A stretch of 64,000 bases of DNA from JACNIV01 sp965370415 (GTDB lineage: Bacteria; Cloacimonadota; Cloacimonadia; Cloacimonadales; TCS61): assembly GCA_965370415.1 (NCBI GenBank), contig CBDUTJ010000010.1, forward strand, positions 1 to 64,000, read 5' to 3'. A model generated the notes under the pieces. It saw nothing but the letters and a program-made list of their open reading frames with translations. It made no database searches and was not told the origin of the DNA. Below are positions 1 through 8,888 of this stretch, piece by piece. A program made the position numbers and the translations under genes. The first letter of the stretch is position 1. Each line of letters starts with the position of its first letter.

Positions 1-352
1 TAACAAATGCTATTTCCAGTGCCGTGGCAAAAAGGATTGTGCCAAAAACTATCATACGGGAATATCCGAAGCGACCGAAAACATACATGAGGATAACTGT
101 AATTCCCAGAATGGTGAAATCGATCCTGAAAATGGGATTTAAAAGTTCCACCAGCTTCTTTTTACCAGTAAGATAATATTTATTACCAATGAAGGAAGTT
201 ACCAACCATATAAAGGCAAAACCCAAAAAGGGCTTAATATAACGTGGTAAATAGATCCTGAGCGACGCCGGCTTAAGCCAGATGAAAAAGAGGAAGGCGA
301 TTGTAATGAAGAGGAGGTCGAAGAACAGGAAGATGAATTTTGATTTTTTCAT
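1..352 (-). CDS. N-terminal part of a probable polyprenyl-phosphate sugar-phosphate transferase (cut by left edge)
   Basis: My translation of the minus strand from the ATG at 350-352 stays open to the window edge and gives 117 residues. They form at least four hydrophobic segments (about residues 5-24, 41-55, 80-94 and 101-116), beginning MKKSKFIFLFFDLLF and containing FGRFGYSRMIVFG. Membrane-bound initiating sugar-phosphate transferases of the WbaP/CpsE type start with such a multi-span region followed by a Tyr-Ser-Arg segment before the catalytic domain. The catalytic domain would lie beyond the edge and cannot be checked. The position at the downstream end of a polysaccharide locus fits. 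Another multi-span membrane protein is possible. Confidence 0.5.
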   Translation of the reverse strand, partial: MKKSKFIFLFFDLLFITIAFLFFIWLKPASLRIYLPRYIKPFLGFAFIWLVTSFIGNKYYLTGKKKLVELLNPIFRIDFTILGITVILMYVFGRFGYSRMIVFGTILFATALEIAFV

Positions 353-358
353 AGTAAT

Positions 359-1402
359 TTATTGATCAAGCCTATTAAACCTTATACCATATCGTGAAAC
401 AAATTTTACAAATTCCTCACCTATTAATGTGCTCCCTATACGTTGCTTTGTTCTAATATTAACAACCATTTTACTAATATCCGTGTATTTTTTTATATCA
501 TCTTTAAAATCAAGAATGATCAATGAATCATCTAAACATTTTTTCAGGGACTCACACTTTTTTTGAAGAATAAATAAAACAGATTTTACTTTATGGTTAG
601 CTATTTCCATAAAAAAATGATTATTTTCAGTTTTGGAAGTATTAATATCAAAATTAAAATATTTTAAATAATTTTCAAAATCAATTAAAATGTTTTCAAT
701 GATTTTCGTTCTTTCTTCTTCCTCTAATGGAGGTGGATATTCCTCTTTAATAACTTTTGCAGGTGAGCCAGCAGCTAAACAATTAGAAGGTAAGCTTCTA
801 GAAACAAGAGAATTTGCTCCTATTACAACATTATTCCCTACCGTTACCCCGGGCATGATAAAAACTCTCCATGGTAACCAAACGTTATTACCTAAAGTAA
901 TTGGTGCAAAAGTTACTGGAAAACCATCTAATTGTGAAAGCCATGATCCGTGTGTGAAAAGTAAACAATGTCCACCAATACCAGTATCGTCACCAATTAT
1001 TATTGGTTTAGTAGGATTGATGAAAGAATATTCCATTATGATTGCTCTTTTACCAATTTTAATTAAGGATTCAGGAGTTTTAATACCTGCGATTATTACG
1101 TTCTCATTTATCCTTGTATCTTCTCCAATTTCTATATTCTCCGTATCGATCATTACTAGAGAACCAATTTTAACAAACCTGCCTATCTGAATTTTTCTTG
1201 CTCTAATAACTGAGATAAATCCAATTTTAGTATTGTTTTCAATTGTGACTTCCTTTCCAATTATTACAGATCCAATCCCTATCGTTACATTTTTCCCAAT
1301 GTTGTAACCTTTCATTCTATAAATTATTTTTTTAAAGAAGGATGGGGATAACCCAATTGATATCATTTTAACAACTGGGATTTTTTTTCTTTTTATAAGC
1401 AT
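359..1402 (-). CDS. Left-handed beta-helix (hexapeptide-repeat) acyltransferase with a C-terminal extension
   Basis: 347 residues. Residues about 33-220 are a run of hexapeptide repeats (for example IGKNVTIGIGSVIIG, IEIGEDTRI) and end with a NodL/LacA/CysE-type signature around ITLGNNVWLP to AAGSPAKVI. His151 in LLFTHGSW is a candidate catalytic base. Such enzymes transfer acetyl or other acyl groups from CoA to sugars. About 125 residues follow the helix with no family I recognise, so the protein is longer than the usual 180-220. It is the second gene from the left edge of the polysaccharide locus, 13 bases after the deacetylase gene, so it probably acetylates a residue of the repeat unit. 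The exact substrate cannot be read from sequence. Confidence 0.8.
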   Translation of the reverse strand: MLIKRKKIPVVKMISIGLSPSFFKKIIYRMKGYNIGKNVTIGIGSVIIGKEVTIENNTKIGFISVIRARKIQIGRFVKIGSLVMIDTENIEIGEDTRINENVIIAGIKTPESLIKIGKRAIIMEYSFINPTKPIIIGDDTGIGGHCLLFTHGSWLSQLDGFPVTFAPITLGNNVWLPWRVFIMPGVTVGNNVVIGANSLVSRSLPSNCLAAGSPAKVIKEEYPPPLEEEERTKIIENILIDFENYLKYFNFDINTSKTENNHFFMEIANHKVKSVLFILQKKCESLKKCLDDSLIILDFKDDIKKYTDISKMVVNIRTKQRIGSTLIGEEFVKFVSRYGIRFNRLDQ

Positions 1403-1415
1403 CTTATTCTCCTGT

Positions 1416-2258
1416 TTAGAATGAAAGAATAATTTTTTTTATAATATTCTTCAAATTTTGTAAAACAAGTTCAACTAACCATGGAATAAGTTTATCATTC
1501 CATCTTTGTGGATGAGTTGCAATCATAATTTTATCTGGTAGTTTATTACTTTTTAAGAAATTAATAATTTCAAATGTAGATTTAAAATTATACATATAAG
1601 ATGATTTGACCTTATCCCTAATACTTACTTTGGAATTGTTCCAACTACGACCTGTGTCGGTTAAATAAAATACTTCGTTGAAATCTATATCAAAGTATGG
1701 TTCTCCAATAATATCAAAATCACGGTAATTATATTTATTCCATAATAATTTGTTGTCATATTTAGATAAAGGACTTCCATGCATACAAATTGTTTTTACA
1801 GGATAATACTTATAAAATTTGTTTAAGTTAATCTTAAAATCTTCTATCGCTTTTTTGTAATCACCTTTTACCGTAGCTAGGTTTTCATAATGATAACCGA
1901 TTTCATGTCCAAGTTCTGCAATTTTTGTTATTATTTCTTTACTATAACTACATTTTTTTATCCTAAAATAATAAGAAGCTTTAATTCCCAATTCATTTTC
2001 AATGATAGCTGTTTTCAAAGAATTTTGTGGTTTACGGTCGACATCGTGACGCATTATTGCGAGAAGACAGGGGATCGAGGAAGTGAGAGTGCGATCAGGC
2101 GAGAGAGTAACGGAATGGCTAGGCGATTGGGAGACTTGGCGATAGGGTGAACGGTCGTTCGAGTTATTGTTGAAGTATTTTTCTGCAGTGAAGAAACAAT
2201 ATCCTTTCTTAAGCAGTGTATTTAGCAATTCTTCATATATCTTTAAAGTAAAATCCAT
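1416..2258 (-). CDS. Polysaccharide-deacetylase-like protein with an in-frame foreign insert
   Basis: 280 residues. The NodB/WbmS-like motifs are visible: MRHDVDR with His71, Asp72 and Asp74, then GHEIGYH with His118 and His123, the usual metal-binding set of carbohydrate esterases. These remove N-acetyl groups from sugars. Residues about 33-63 are Ser/Pro/Arg-rich with a loose repeated pattern (SPYR, SPSH, SPDR) and are encoded by a GC-rich segment (2070-2162) quite unlike the AT-rich flanks. It falls between the N-terminal helix and the first motif, a linker position, so the fold may tolerate it. The product is expected to be cytoplasmic, acting on nucleotide- or lipid-linked sugar; that is inference. 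Confidence 0.72.
   Translation of the reverse strand: MDFTLKIYEELLNTLLKKGYCFFTAEKYFNNNSNDRSPYRQVSQSPSHSVTLSPDRTLTSSIPCLLAIMRHDVDRKPQNSLKTAIIENELGIKASYYFRIKKCSYSKEIITKIAELGHEIGYHYENLATVKGDYKKAIEDFKINLNKFYKYYPVKTICMHGSPLSKYDNKLLWNKYNYRDFDIIGEPYFDIDFNEVFYLTDTGRSWNNSKVSIRDKVKSSYMYNFKSTFEIINFLKSNKLPDKIMIATHPQRWNDKLIPWLVELVLQNLKNIIKKIILSF
2070..2162. repeat. GC-rich in-frame insert inside the deacetylase gene
   Basis: About 93 bases of high-GC, purine-rich (plus strand) sequence within an AT-rich gene. On the coding strand it consists of degenerate units around TCGCCnnn and TCTCCnnn, which translate to the Ser-Pro pattern of residues 33-63. The length is a multiple of three and the frame stays open. 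No second copy was seen in this window, so calling it a dispersed repeat is an inference from composition and the internal repeat pattern. Confidence 0.5.
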
Positions 2259-2559
2259 ACTTTAGATTGTCCTTATTCTGGGTATCTTATCATGTTTACT
2301 AACAATGCAATAATATTGTCTTATTTATAAAAAATTTCATTGTGGTTTATTCCATCAATATTTACATAATAAAGAGGAATATAGCCAAACTTGCGTTTCT
2401 CCAGCTTTACATTCAGTTATGTTTAAGTATGAAATATAATTTTCATATTTCTTCTTGATTTATAGTTTCTAAAAGATTCGCACAAGCTGATTTTATGAAT
2501 ATTTGGTTTACTGTGTTCCATGAAAAATTTAAGAATTAACTATAGTTATCTTTAAGCTA
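2259..2559. other. Gene-free stretch inside the polysaccharide locus
   Basis: About 300 AT-rich bases between the deacetylase start and the end of the amidotransferase gene. I see no convincing reading frame, RNA gene or terminator. It is the largest gap in the otherwise tightly packed locus and could carry an internal promoter or the remains of a lost gene; neither is demonstrated. Confidence 0.4.
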
Positions 2560-3702
2560 TCAAAATTTCCTAAATCTATGATAAATACTGCGAGCTTTCT
2601 TTTGTAATTTAGGTTCGAATTTTGATTTATTTGATTTAGTTACATAATCCAAATAGTTTTCATAGTCTATATTATTGTCTTTAAGAAACTTCAATAACTC
2701 TTTCGGGGGTTCTGTTTTTTTAGATTCTTCTTCTTCTTTTTTGAGAGCTGCTTCTCTCGATAATATTCCTTGTCTGATAAGTCCGCTATAATAAAAAGTA
2801 TTTTTTGTGATGTTTGGCAATTTAAGAGTATTCATAAAAAATGGAATATCATGAAGTTCACAATCGAGGTGTTCTGCTTTTCCAGCTCCATCATTCCAAT
2901 TCATTTTCTTTTTTATCAATTCGATTATCTCAGGATAAGGTCTATAAACATAATCATACATGCCTATATGTTGAGTGTAATATCGCATTAGACTAGTGCG
3001 CTGGATACCAAAAATATCTGCTATACCTCCAATTATCTTTTGTATTTCTAAAGAAAATTTATTTTCCGAGAAATACCTAAACGATTTGTGAACACTTGTT
3101 TTTCTGATGACATTCTCAAAATAAGCAGGTGTATTGAGACTTGAAAGTTCTTTAATTTGTGATATATATTGCACCCTTCTGCCAGAACCTTTTATAACTA
3201 ATGGGATATTAAAAGATCTAGTTGCGAATTCTATACAATAATTGATTCCTCTCATGCAAGCGTTGCAGAAATCACCAGTTTGTTCAATAAATACTTTGAA
3301 TAATTTTGAAGTATTTTCTTTATTTATTGTATAAAAAATGTGGTCAGCGTTAGAAGAAAGAATAGCATTTCTGACATTCTCTTTAGCTATGCCAGTTAGA
3401 TATCCGTTATCAAAAGTAATCGCAAGAGTTTTAAGCTTATAAACTTTTGTAGCAAGATAAAGTGCATAAGTACTATCTTTCCCTCCACTCAAGGGCACTA
3501 GGCAATCATAAGGTCGTTTAAGAGTTTTAGCTGTTTCAAGAATTTTTTTTAATTCTTTCTCTTTTCGTTCTTGAATCAAATCCCAATTTTCAAAATTTTC
3601 TTCATATTTTTTACAATGGTTGCAAATTCCTTTTTCATCAAAGGTTATGGATGGCAAGCTATCCGGTAAAATACAACGAGAGCAGCGTTTTATTAAATTC
3701 AT
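2560..3702 (-). CDS. N-acetyl sugar amidotransferase (WbpG/PseA family)
   Basis: 380 residues. The PP-loop LSGGKDS (residues 71-77) marks the ATP-pyrophosphatase fold. Cysteine pairs at Cys7/Cys10 (CSRC), Cys27/Cys30 (CNHC) and Cys146/Cys149 (CNAC) are typical of this family, which converts a nucleotide-linked N-acetyl sugar to an amidino sugar using ammonia. In known systems the ammonia comes from HisH/HisF-like partners; none is present in this window. The ATG at 3702 has an AGGAG ribosome site. The product would act in the cytoplasm on an activated sugar before polymer assembly. Which sugar is modified is not visible. Confidence 0.85.
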   Translation of the reverse strand: MNLIKRCSRCILPDSLPSITFDEKGICNHCKKYEENFENWDLIQERKEKELKKILETAKTLKRPYDCLVPLSGGKDSTYALYLATKVYKLKTLAITFDNGYLTGIAKENVRNAILSSNADHIFYTINKENTSKLFKVFIEQTGDFCNACMRGINYCIEFATRSFNIPLVIKGSGRRVQYISQIKELSSLNTPAYFENVIRKTSVHKSFRYFSENKFSLEIQKIIGGIADIFGIQRTSLMRYYTQHIGMYDYVYRPYPEIIELIKKKMNWNDGAGKAEHLDCELHDIPFFMNTLKLPNITKNTFYYSGLIRQGILSREAALKKEEEESKKTEPPKELLKFLKDNNIDYENYLDYVTKSNKSKFEPKLQKKARSIYHRFRKF

Positions 3703-3772
3703 TTTATACTCCTAAATTTAAATATGTTTTTTTGATCCATTAAATTACAACATTTGCAATAAAGATTATCCA

Positions 3773-4843
3773 TTATTTAAACCTATATTGGTAATCTGGA
3801 TTATCTTTCATTATTTTTGCGCTTTCAGGATAATTCTCAATAAACCAAACCATAAAAGCAGTTACATCAATTTTTTTGAAGAGCATTTTTTTTCGACGAT
3901 TTTGGAATTCTTCTTTGAGGTTAGGACTTTTGAGTAATTCAATTGCCTTTTCTAAAGCACCTTTTGAATTTCTAAAACCAAAAAGCAATCCAAACTTCTC
4001 TTGTTCTTCAAGTGTACCAGCAGACAAACTATTCACATATATTGCTGGAGTCCCAATCATTGCACATTCAGAAGCCATTGTAGCTCCTTCCCCAACAAAT
4101 AGGGATGCATAAGCTAATGCGTCATGTATCCTTTCAGGTGATATTTTTATTTGATATTGCCTTAAATCTTCCGGTAATTTACCTTCTGAAGAAATAAGAA
4201 CTTTAGCATATTTTGAAAGTTTCTCGATGGTTTTAAGCTTCATTTCTATATTCAAACCGCCATGACCAATATCATGAGATGCTGTCCAAGATACAAATCG
4301 TAATATTACGTATTTTTCATTCTTTTCAATACCCAATATTTCCAAAATGGATGGATCTGGTTTAAAATAATTTGGATGAAGATAACATAATTCCATATAG
4401 CCGTTAAAATTAATTTGTTTCTTACCTAGATATCTATGGTAACATGATGGAGTTAGTATTATATCTGTAAAGCGCTTTGCTAACTTAATACTTAACGAAG
4501 CATGTTCTGTGTCGGTAAATCCAATAACAGGTTTTTTTAAAAGCCATCCAACATGAGCAGTAAAGGGAAGAAAAAAACTTACAAAAACATCAGGTTTAAA
4601 TTTTATAGCTGTTTTAAAAATATGATAGTCGTTTCTAATAATTGAGAATATTTTTCCAAAGACTGTACTCTTATTTTTCCCAGTAAAAATATAGGGTATA
4701 GAAAACTTTTGTAAAAGATTAAGGGTAACTTCTTTATCTCTTGTTGTAACAATTATTTGATTTGCTTTACTTTCTAATATTTTAATAGCATAATGAAAAT
4801 AATGAACATGAGCAGGATGACCTATATCTATTAGTATTTTCAT
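3773..4843 (-). CDS. DUF354 family protein (UDP-GlcNAc 2-epimerase/GT-B-like fold)
   Basis: 356 residues, starting MKILIDIGHPAHVHYFHYA, the characteristic opening of DUF354 proteins, with a later ASLFVGEGATMASECAMIGT stretch resembling the nucleotide-sugar-binding loop of the epimerase/GT-B superfamily. The biochemical role of DUF354 is not established; members occur in polysaccharide loci and are predicted to bind nucleotide sugars. Its start lies three bases after the stop of the upstream CapK-like gene, so the two are probably cotranslated. A 2-epimerase or glycosyltransferase role is possible. Confidence 0.75.
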   Translation of the reverse strand: MKILIDIGHPAHVHYFHYAIKILESKANQIIVTTRDKEVTLNLLQKFSIPYIFTGKNKSTVFGKIFSIIRNDYHIFKTAIKFKPDVFVSFFLPFTAHVGWLLKKPVIGFTDTEHASLSIKLAKRFTDIILTPSCYHRYLGKKQINFNGYMELCYLHPNYFKPDPSILEILGIEKNEKYVILRFVSWTASHDIGHGGLNIEMKLKTIEKLSKYAKVLISSEGKLPEDLRQYQIKISPERIHDALAYASLFVGEGATMASECAMIGTPAIYVNSLSAGTLEEQEKFGLLFGFRNSKGALEKAIELLKSPNLKEEFQNRRKKMLFKKIDVTAFMVWFIENYPESAKIMKDNPDYQYRFK

Positions 4844-4846
4844 AAA

Positions 4847-6196
4847 TTAATAACTTATTTGTATGGATTTATCTCTGATTAAAAATCTTCTTTTTCCAGA
4901 TGTTAATAAGTCTATTTCATCGACTAATTCAACACTTATTTTAACATTAGAACCTATATAATTTTGCCAATATAATATAATGTCCTTCATTATTTTATTC
5001 TCAAATTCCTGATTTACAACCAATCTGAAAATAAATTGGTCATAATCTTTTTGATATACTTGGAATTGCTCTATTGAAGATATATACTTAAAATATGTTG
5101 TAAATGATTGGGCAATTAAATAATCGCCACCTGGAGTTATAAGAATATCATTATCTCTTCCTTTGATTTGCTTAATTGCCAATAAATTTCTTCCACAAGA
5201 GCAAGGTTTACTACTTTTTTCTATTATATCTTTTGAATCATATCTTATAAATGGTGTAATATAATTTGTTAAATCTGTAACAATAGCTTTCCCAATTTTA
5301 TTTGGGTTTCCATCACCTCCTATTATTTCCATAATTCCATATTCTTCAGATACATGATAACATTCATGCGTAGAGCACTCCGATACAATTGGACCACCTT
5401 CACTTGAATAGGAATCAAATATCTTAGCATTGAACAAATTTTCAACCTTTTGTCTTACCTCTTTAAATAAGATGTTGCCAGTTGTGTTGATTGCTTCAAT
5501 CTTTACTATATCTTTTATACTAATATTATTTCTGATTAAATAGTTTGATATAAAAAGTAATGGATCAGGGTAGCTTCTTATAAATTTGATATTTTTATCG
5601 GTTAACATTTTTATAAACTTTTTCATGTTAACATCATTATAATGACTCGTAAAAAGATATATTCGATTTACTATATCTTGTAATCTCTTTTGCAATGAGT
5701 GTCTTTCATTTTGAGTTATCTTGATTAACGGATCTCCCCATTTATATCCCATCCAATGCCATGCTCGCATTACACAGGCAATATTAAAACCATATGCTAA
5801 ATGCGTTATGAAATACCTAGTTTGTTGACCTGTAGAACCGCTTGATTGTCTCTGGAAATATTGCTTTTGATTTATATTCATTGCTCTTAATGTATCAGGA
5901 AAATTATTATGAATATCTTTTTTTGTTAAAATAGGAATTTTAAATAAATCATCTTTCGATTTAATGTCATTCGGATGTAATTTTGTTTTTTTAAAGAGTT
6001 CTTTATAATATGGCACATTCTGATAAGCATGTTCTATCAATTTATTCAGTTTTTCATTTTGGTATGCATCTATATGTTCTCTTGACCACCACTGACTTTT
6101 TTCAAGTTGGTTAAAATGTTGGTAAATATTTCTCTTAAGAATCAAATCACTAATAGGTAATATCATATTTTTATTTACAAAATTATAAAGACTCAT
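4847..6196 (-). CDS. CapK/PaaK-like adenylate-forming protein
   Basis: 449 residues. The motif SSGSTGQQTRYF (about residues 138-149) is the P-loop-like AMP-binding signature of phenylacetate-CoA ligase (PaaK) and capsule protein CapK, and YSSEGG further on matches the second adenylation motif. A CSC pair near SKPCSCGR resembles the small metal-site loop of many PaaK relatives. CapK-like proteins occur in capsule and O-antigen loci and are thought to activate an acyl or amino-acid group that decorates the polymer; the substrate is unknown. It sits just upstream of the DUF354 gene and follows a glycosyltransferase gene, within one transcription unit. Confidence 0.75.
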   Translation of the reverse strand: MSLYNFVNKNMILPISDLILKRNIYQHFNQLEKSQWWSREHIDAYQNEKLNKLIEHAYQNVPYYKELFKKTKLHPNDIKSKDDLFKIPILTKKDIHNNFPDTLRAMNINQKQYFQRQSSGSTGQQTRYFITHLAYGFNIACVMRAWHWMGYKWGDPLIKITQNERHSLQKRLQDIVNRIYLFTSHYNDVNMKKFIKMLTDKNIKFIRSYPDPLLFISNYLIRNNISIKDIVKIEAINTTGNILFKEVRQKVENLFNAKIFDSYSSEGGPIVSECSTHECYHVSEEYGIMEIIGGDGNPNKIGKAIVTDLTNYITPFIRYDSKDIIEKSSKPCSCGRNLLAIKQIKGRDNDILITPGGDYLIAQSFTTYFKYISSIEQFQVYQKDYDQFIFRLVVNQEFENKIMKDIILYWQNYIGSNVKISVELVDEIDLLTSGKRRFLIRDKSIQISY

Positions 6197-6217
6197 AATT
6201 AATACCCTATTAAATTC

Positions 6218-7087
6218 TCATTGCTTAATTATATTAATTATAAAATTTTTAGCGCTTCTATAAAAGATTTTTTTAATAAATTTAATTTCATCAACATTTA
6301 CATATCTTTCTTGACGATTAAAGACCCCTTTAAAAAACCCAAAGTAAAACGAACAACACGATCTTACGCCATATTTTATATAGGTTAAACCTTTAAGCGC
6401 AATAAATAATCTTGGATAGCCTCTTAAATAAAAACTATTGCCAGCTAACTCAGCTAACCATGGTTGCTTAGCTCTATTTAATGCTCTCTTTTTACCTAAA
6501 TGGTGAACATGGAGGTCAAAATATGTCCTTGTTACCCATCCTCTATACATAGCTTTATATTCATCTAAACCATCCCATCCCATAATAGGTGCAATTCCTT
6601 CAATTTCATTAAAGCAATCTCTTCTATACATTTTCATTGCGCCACCAGTATGCCACTCAGGTCGGCCCTTAGTTAATACCTTTATATTATTTATATAAGA
6701 ATATGTAATACCGCTTGTAATACCTAAGGAAGGATTGAGAGAAAATTCGTTTAATTGTTTTTCAAAATATAGTGGTGAATCTATTTCCAAATCTGAATCA
6801 AGTTTAACAATAAATTGATAATCTAAATAGGTAATTTTCGTTAATCCATAATTGACTAATATACTTACATGAGAGCCAAAAGTCCTTGGTTTTCTTTTTA
6901 TACTGAAAAGCTTCATCCAAGTATATTTTTTTAAATATTTTGTAACTATTTCTATCGTATTATCAGTTGAATTATCATTGACTATTACCCATTCTGCTGG
7001 TTGTATGGATTGTTTTATTACAGATTGAATTGTTCTCTCAATACAATTACCATCATTATATGTTGGAGTAATAATTATATATTTCAT
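6218..7087 (-). CDS. Family 2 glycosyltransferase
   Basis: 289 residues with a GT-A fold at the N-terminus: ITPTYNDGNCIERTI at the start, VNDNSTDNT (residues 37-45) for the nucleotide-sugar pocket, and KLDSD with Asp97/Asp99 as the metal-binding DxD. A later GWDGLDEYKAM segment is typical of the acceptor side of GT2 enzymes. It has no clear membrane span apart from a weak hydrophobic patch near the C-terminus and probably works at the inner face of the cytoplasmic membrane, adding one sugar to the lipid-linked repeat unit. Its start overlaps the end of the preceding deacetylase gene by 4 bases, indicating translational coupling. Confidence 0.85.
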   Translation of the reverse strand: MKYIIITPTYNDGNCIERTIQSVIKQSIQPAEWVIVNDNSTDNTIEIVTKYLKKYTWMKLFSIKRKPRTFGSHVSILVNYGLTKITYLDYQFIVKLDSDLEIDSPLYFEKQLNEFSLNPSLGITSGITYSYINNIKVLTKGRPEWHTGGAMKMYRRDCFNEIEGIAPIMGWDGLDEYKAMYRGWVTRTYFDLHVHHLGKKRALNRAKQPWLAELAGNSFYLRGYPRLFIALKGLTYIKYGVRSCCSFYFGFFKGVFNRQERYVNVDEIKFIKKIFYRSAKNFIINIIKQ

Positions 7088-7899
7088 TTAAAAACCCTAT
7101 AAATCATTTCTTGTGTCACAAAAGAATAATTCTCATTTTTTTTTATTAAATTAATATAATCTTGAATAATATTGATACTTTGATCATCCGTATGATACCT
7201 ATGATGTAATAAAAGACCTATATTATCCAATTTTTTAGCATATTTATTTATTTTTTTTATTAATTCATCTGCTGTTATTAATTCAGCTTTACAATTACTA
7301 TCATAATATTTTGTTATTATACTAATTGCATTATCTATTTGAAATAGATTAGAATTATTCCTATACATTAAATTCCATGATACTTTCTTATTAAGCATCG
7401 TTGTTCTTTTCAAAAAATGCCCTAAATGATAAAATAGTCGTTGTGATAAACTTATCCCAAGACTTCCATTTATAACTTGATAACCTAAATCAACTAAGGC
7501 TTTGATAGAATCTTCATTTCTACCTCCGTAAGGAAATGTAAAACACTTAAACCATTTATCACCAAAATACTTCTCCATTAAAATGTATCCTGATTTTATT
7601 TTTTCATATTGCTCTTGATATGTTTGTTTATATCCAAATTCTCCTTTGTATTTCTTCCCAAAACTATATATTTCGAAATTAAGTGCATGATTATATCCGT
7701 GTTGTACAATTTCAATTAAATTCGAATAGCGATTCTTCAAATCTAAGAGCCAATTAATAACATCATGCCCTAAATTTGCAGGTTCTACAGCATGGCAAAT
7801 GGGAACTTGGTTTTTAATACAAATTTCAGTTATTTTGACTAAAGAATCATCTAGTTCTCCTCTTACATCATCATTGCGAAAGAATATCAATTTCTGCAT
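7084..7899 (-). CDS. Polysaccharide-deacetylase (NodB-like) family protein
   Basis: 271 residues. FFRNDDVRG with Asp10/Asp11 and QHGYNHALN with His67 and His71 form the Asp plus HxxxH metal site of carbohydrate esterase family 4, and FTFPYGGRNEDS is a further conserved block. There is no signal peptide, so it should act in the cytoplasm, for example on a lipid-linked intermediate. It overlaps the downstream glycosyltransferase gene by 4 bases, so the two products may act in sequence. It is a different branch from the deacetylase-like protein at 1416-2258 and has no inserted segment. Confidence 0.75.
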   Translation of the reverse strand: MQKLIFFRNDDVRGELDDSLVKITEICIKNQVPICHAVEPANLGHDVINWLLDLKNRYSNLIEIVQHGYNHALNFEIYSFGKKYKGEFGYKQTYQEQYEKIKSGYILMEKYFGDKWFKCFTFPYGGRNEDSIKALVDLGYQVINGSLGISLSQRLFYHLGHFLKRTTMLNKKVSWNLMYRNNSNLFQIDNAISIITKYYDSNCKAELITADELIKKINKYAKKLDNIGLLLHHRYHTDDQSINIIQDYINLIKKNENYSFVTQEMIYRVFK

Positions 7900-7904
7900 C
7901 TTTT

Positions 7905-8888
7905 CTAATCCTTTATATCTTGAGCTAATAAAAGTGAAAACGCTTTAGCACTGAATTTTATTAAATGATTGCCATCTGTGTATTTATAGTTATTCCCCAT
8001 ACCAGTGTAATTATAGTATACAAGATCTTTTTCATCAGCAAAGTTTTGCATAATTTCATTGAAATGCGGACAATATTGATCTTCTATTTCCAAAATATCC
8101 TCATGAACTGGCATACGGACCAGAAGGACTTCACCATATAAATCTAATAATTCTATTGTATCATTCAAATAATTAAACCTATTTTTTGATATTCTATAAT
8201 GATATAACCAGTTATCCTTAAAATAATCAACCTTATCCATGGTTCTTTTATTCAGAAAAAAATCTGAATCACTTTTCAGGGTTACTTCCAACCAACCATC
8301 ATTATGCAGATATGAATATCCGTTGGGAAAATAATTGAAGTACTTAGGAGATAAATTGAGATTGAGTATGGTTTTAATTAATCTCGTTTTCATGGACCTG
8401 ATAAATATTTGCCCCCAACCAGTATGAATATTATTTAGTAAATAGTTATAATTAAATCTCAAATCAAAGGATTTTGTGTTTCCCAGACACCTGTTGGCTT
8501 CCCTATAGAGTTCATAATTATCAGAAGTATTACTTTCATGTATCGATAGACTCCACGGATCAACAGTTATTATATAAATATTATTATTAAGATTAGCATC
8601 TAATTTATTCTCAATAGCGTGCAAATAAACCGGGCCAAATGGTGATTCTCCAATATTGAAGGAAAAATTAATAATCGGGTTATATAAACATAAATTTTCT
8701 ATTAAAATAGATGGCACTATACCTTGTGCAGAGCGGGATGTACCTAAAATTAAAGAACCATTTCTGGGGGTAGTGAATCTTTTATAATTAGAATCGAAAT
8801 AGCCATCTGCAAAGAAAAATAAAATTAACAGATGTAATAAAAGAATTATAAGCAGCCAAAAAAATAGTTTAGATACTAGTTTTTTCAT
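7905..8888 (-). CDS. SGNH-hydrolase-like membrane protein, partner of the MBOAT acyltransferase
   Basis: 327 residues. An N-terminal membrane segment (about residues 8-26) is followed by LILGTSRSAQGI, in which Ser51 sits in the place of the SGNH nucleophile, and by a C-terminal YTDGNHL with the Asp-x-x-His pair of SGNH esterases. This is the architecture of the exported partner that completes O-acylation in MBOAT systems. The start overlaps the stop of the MBOAT gene by one base (TAATG), so the two are translationally coupled. It probably transfers acyl groups to the polysaccharide on the periplasmic side. The exact acceptor is unknown. Confidence 0.65.
   Translation of the reverse strand: MKKLVSKLFFWLLIILLLHLLILFFFADGYFDSNYKRFTTPRNGSLILGTSRSAQGIVPSILIENLCLYNPIINFSFNIGESPFGPVYLHAIENKLDANLNNNIYIITVDPWSLSIHESNTSDNYELYREANRCLGNTKSFDLRFNYNYLLNNIHTGWGQIFIRSMKTRLIKTILNLNLSPKYFNYFPNGYSYLHNDGWLEVTLKSDSDFFLNKRTMDKVDYFKDNWLYHYRISKNRFNYLNDTIELLDLYGEVLLVRMPVHEDILEIEDQYCPHFNEIMQNFADEKDLVYYNYTGMGNNYKYTDGNHLIKFSAKAFSLLLAQDIKD

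Noticed and set aside
690..1190. Plus-strand frame of 166 codons
   Set aside because: It lies wholly opposite the hexapeptide acyltransferase, has no protein-like pattern and no ribosome site; a shadow of the real gene.
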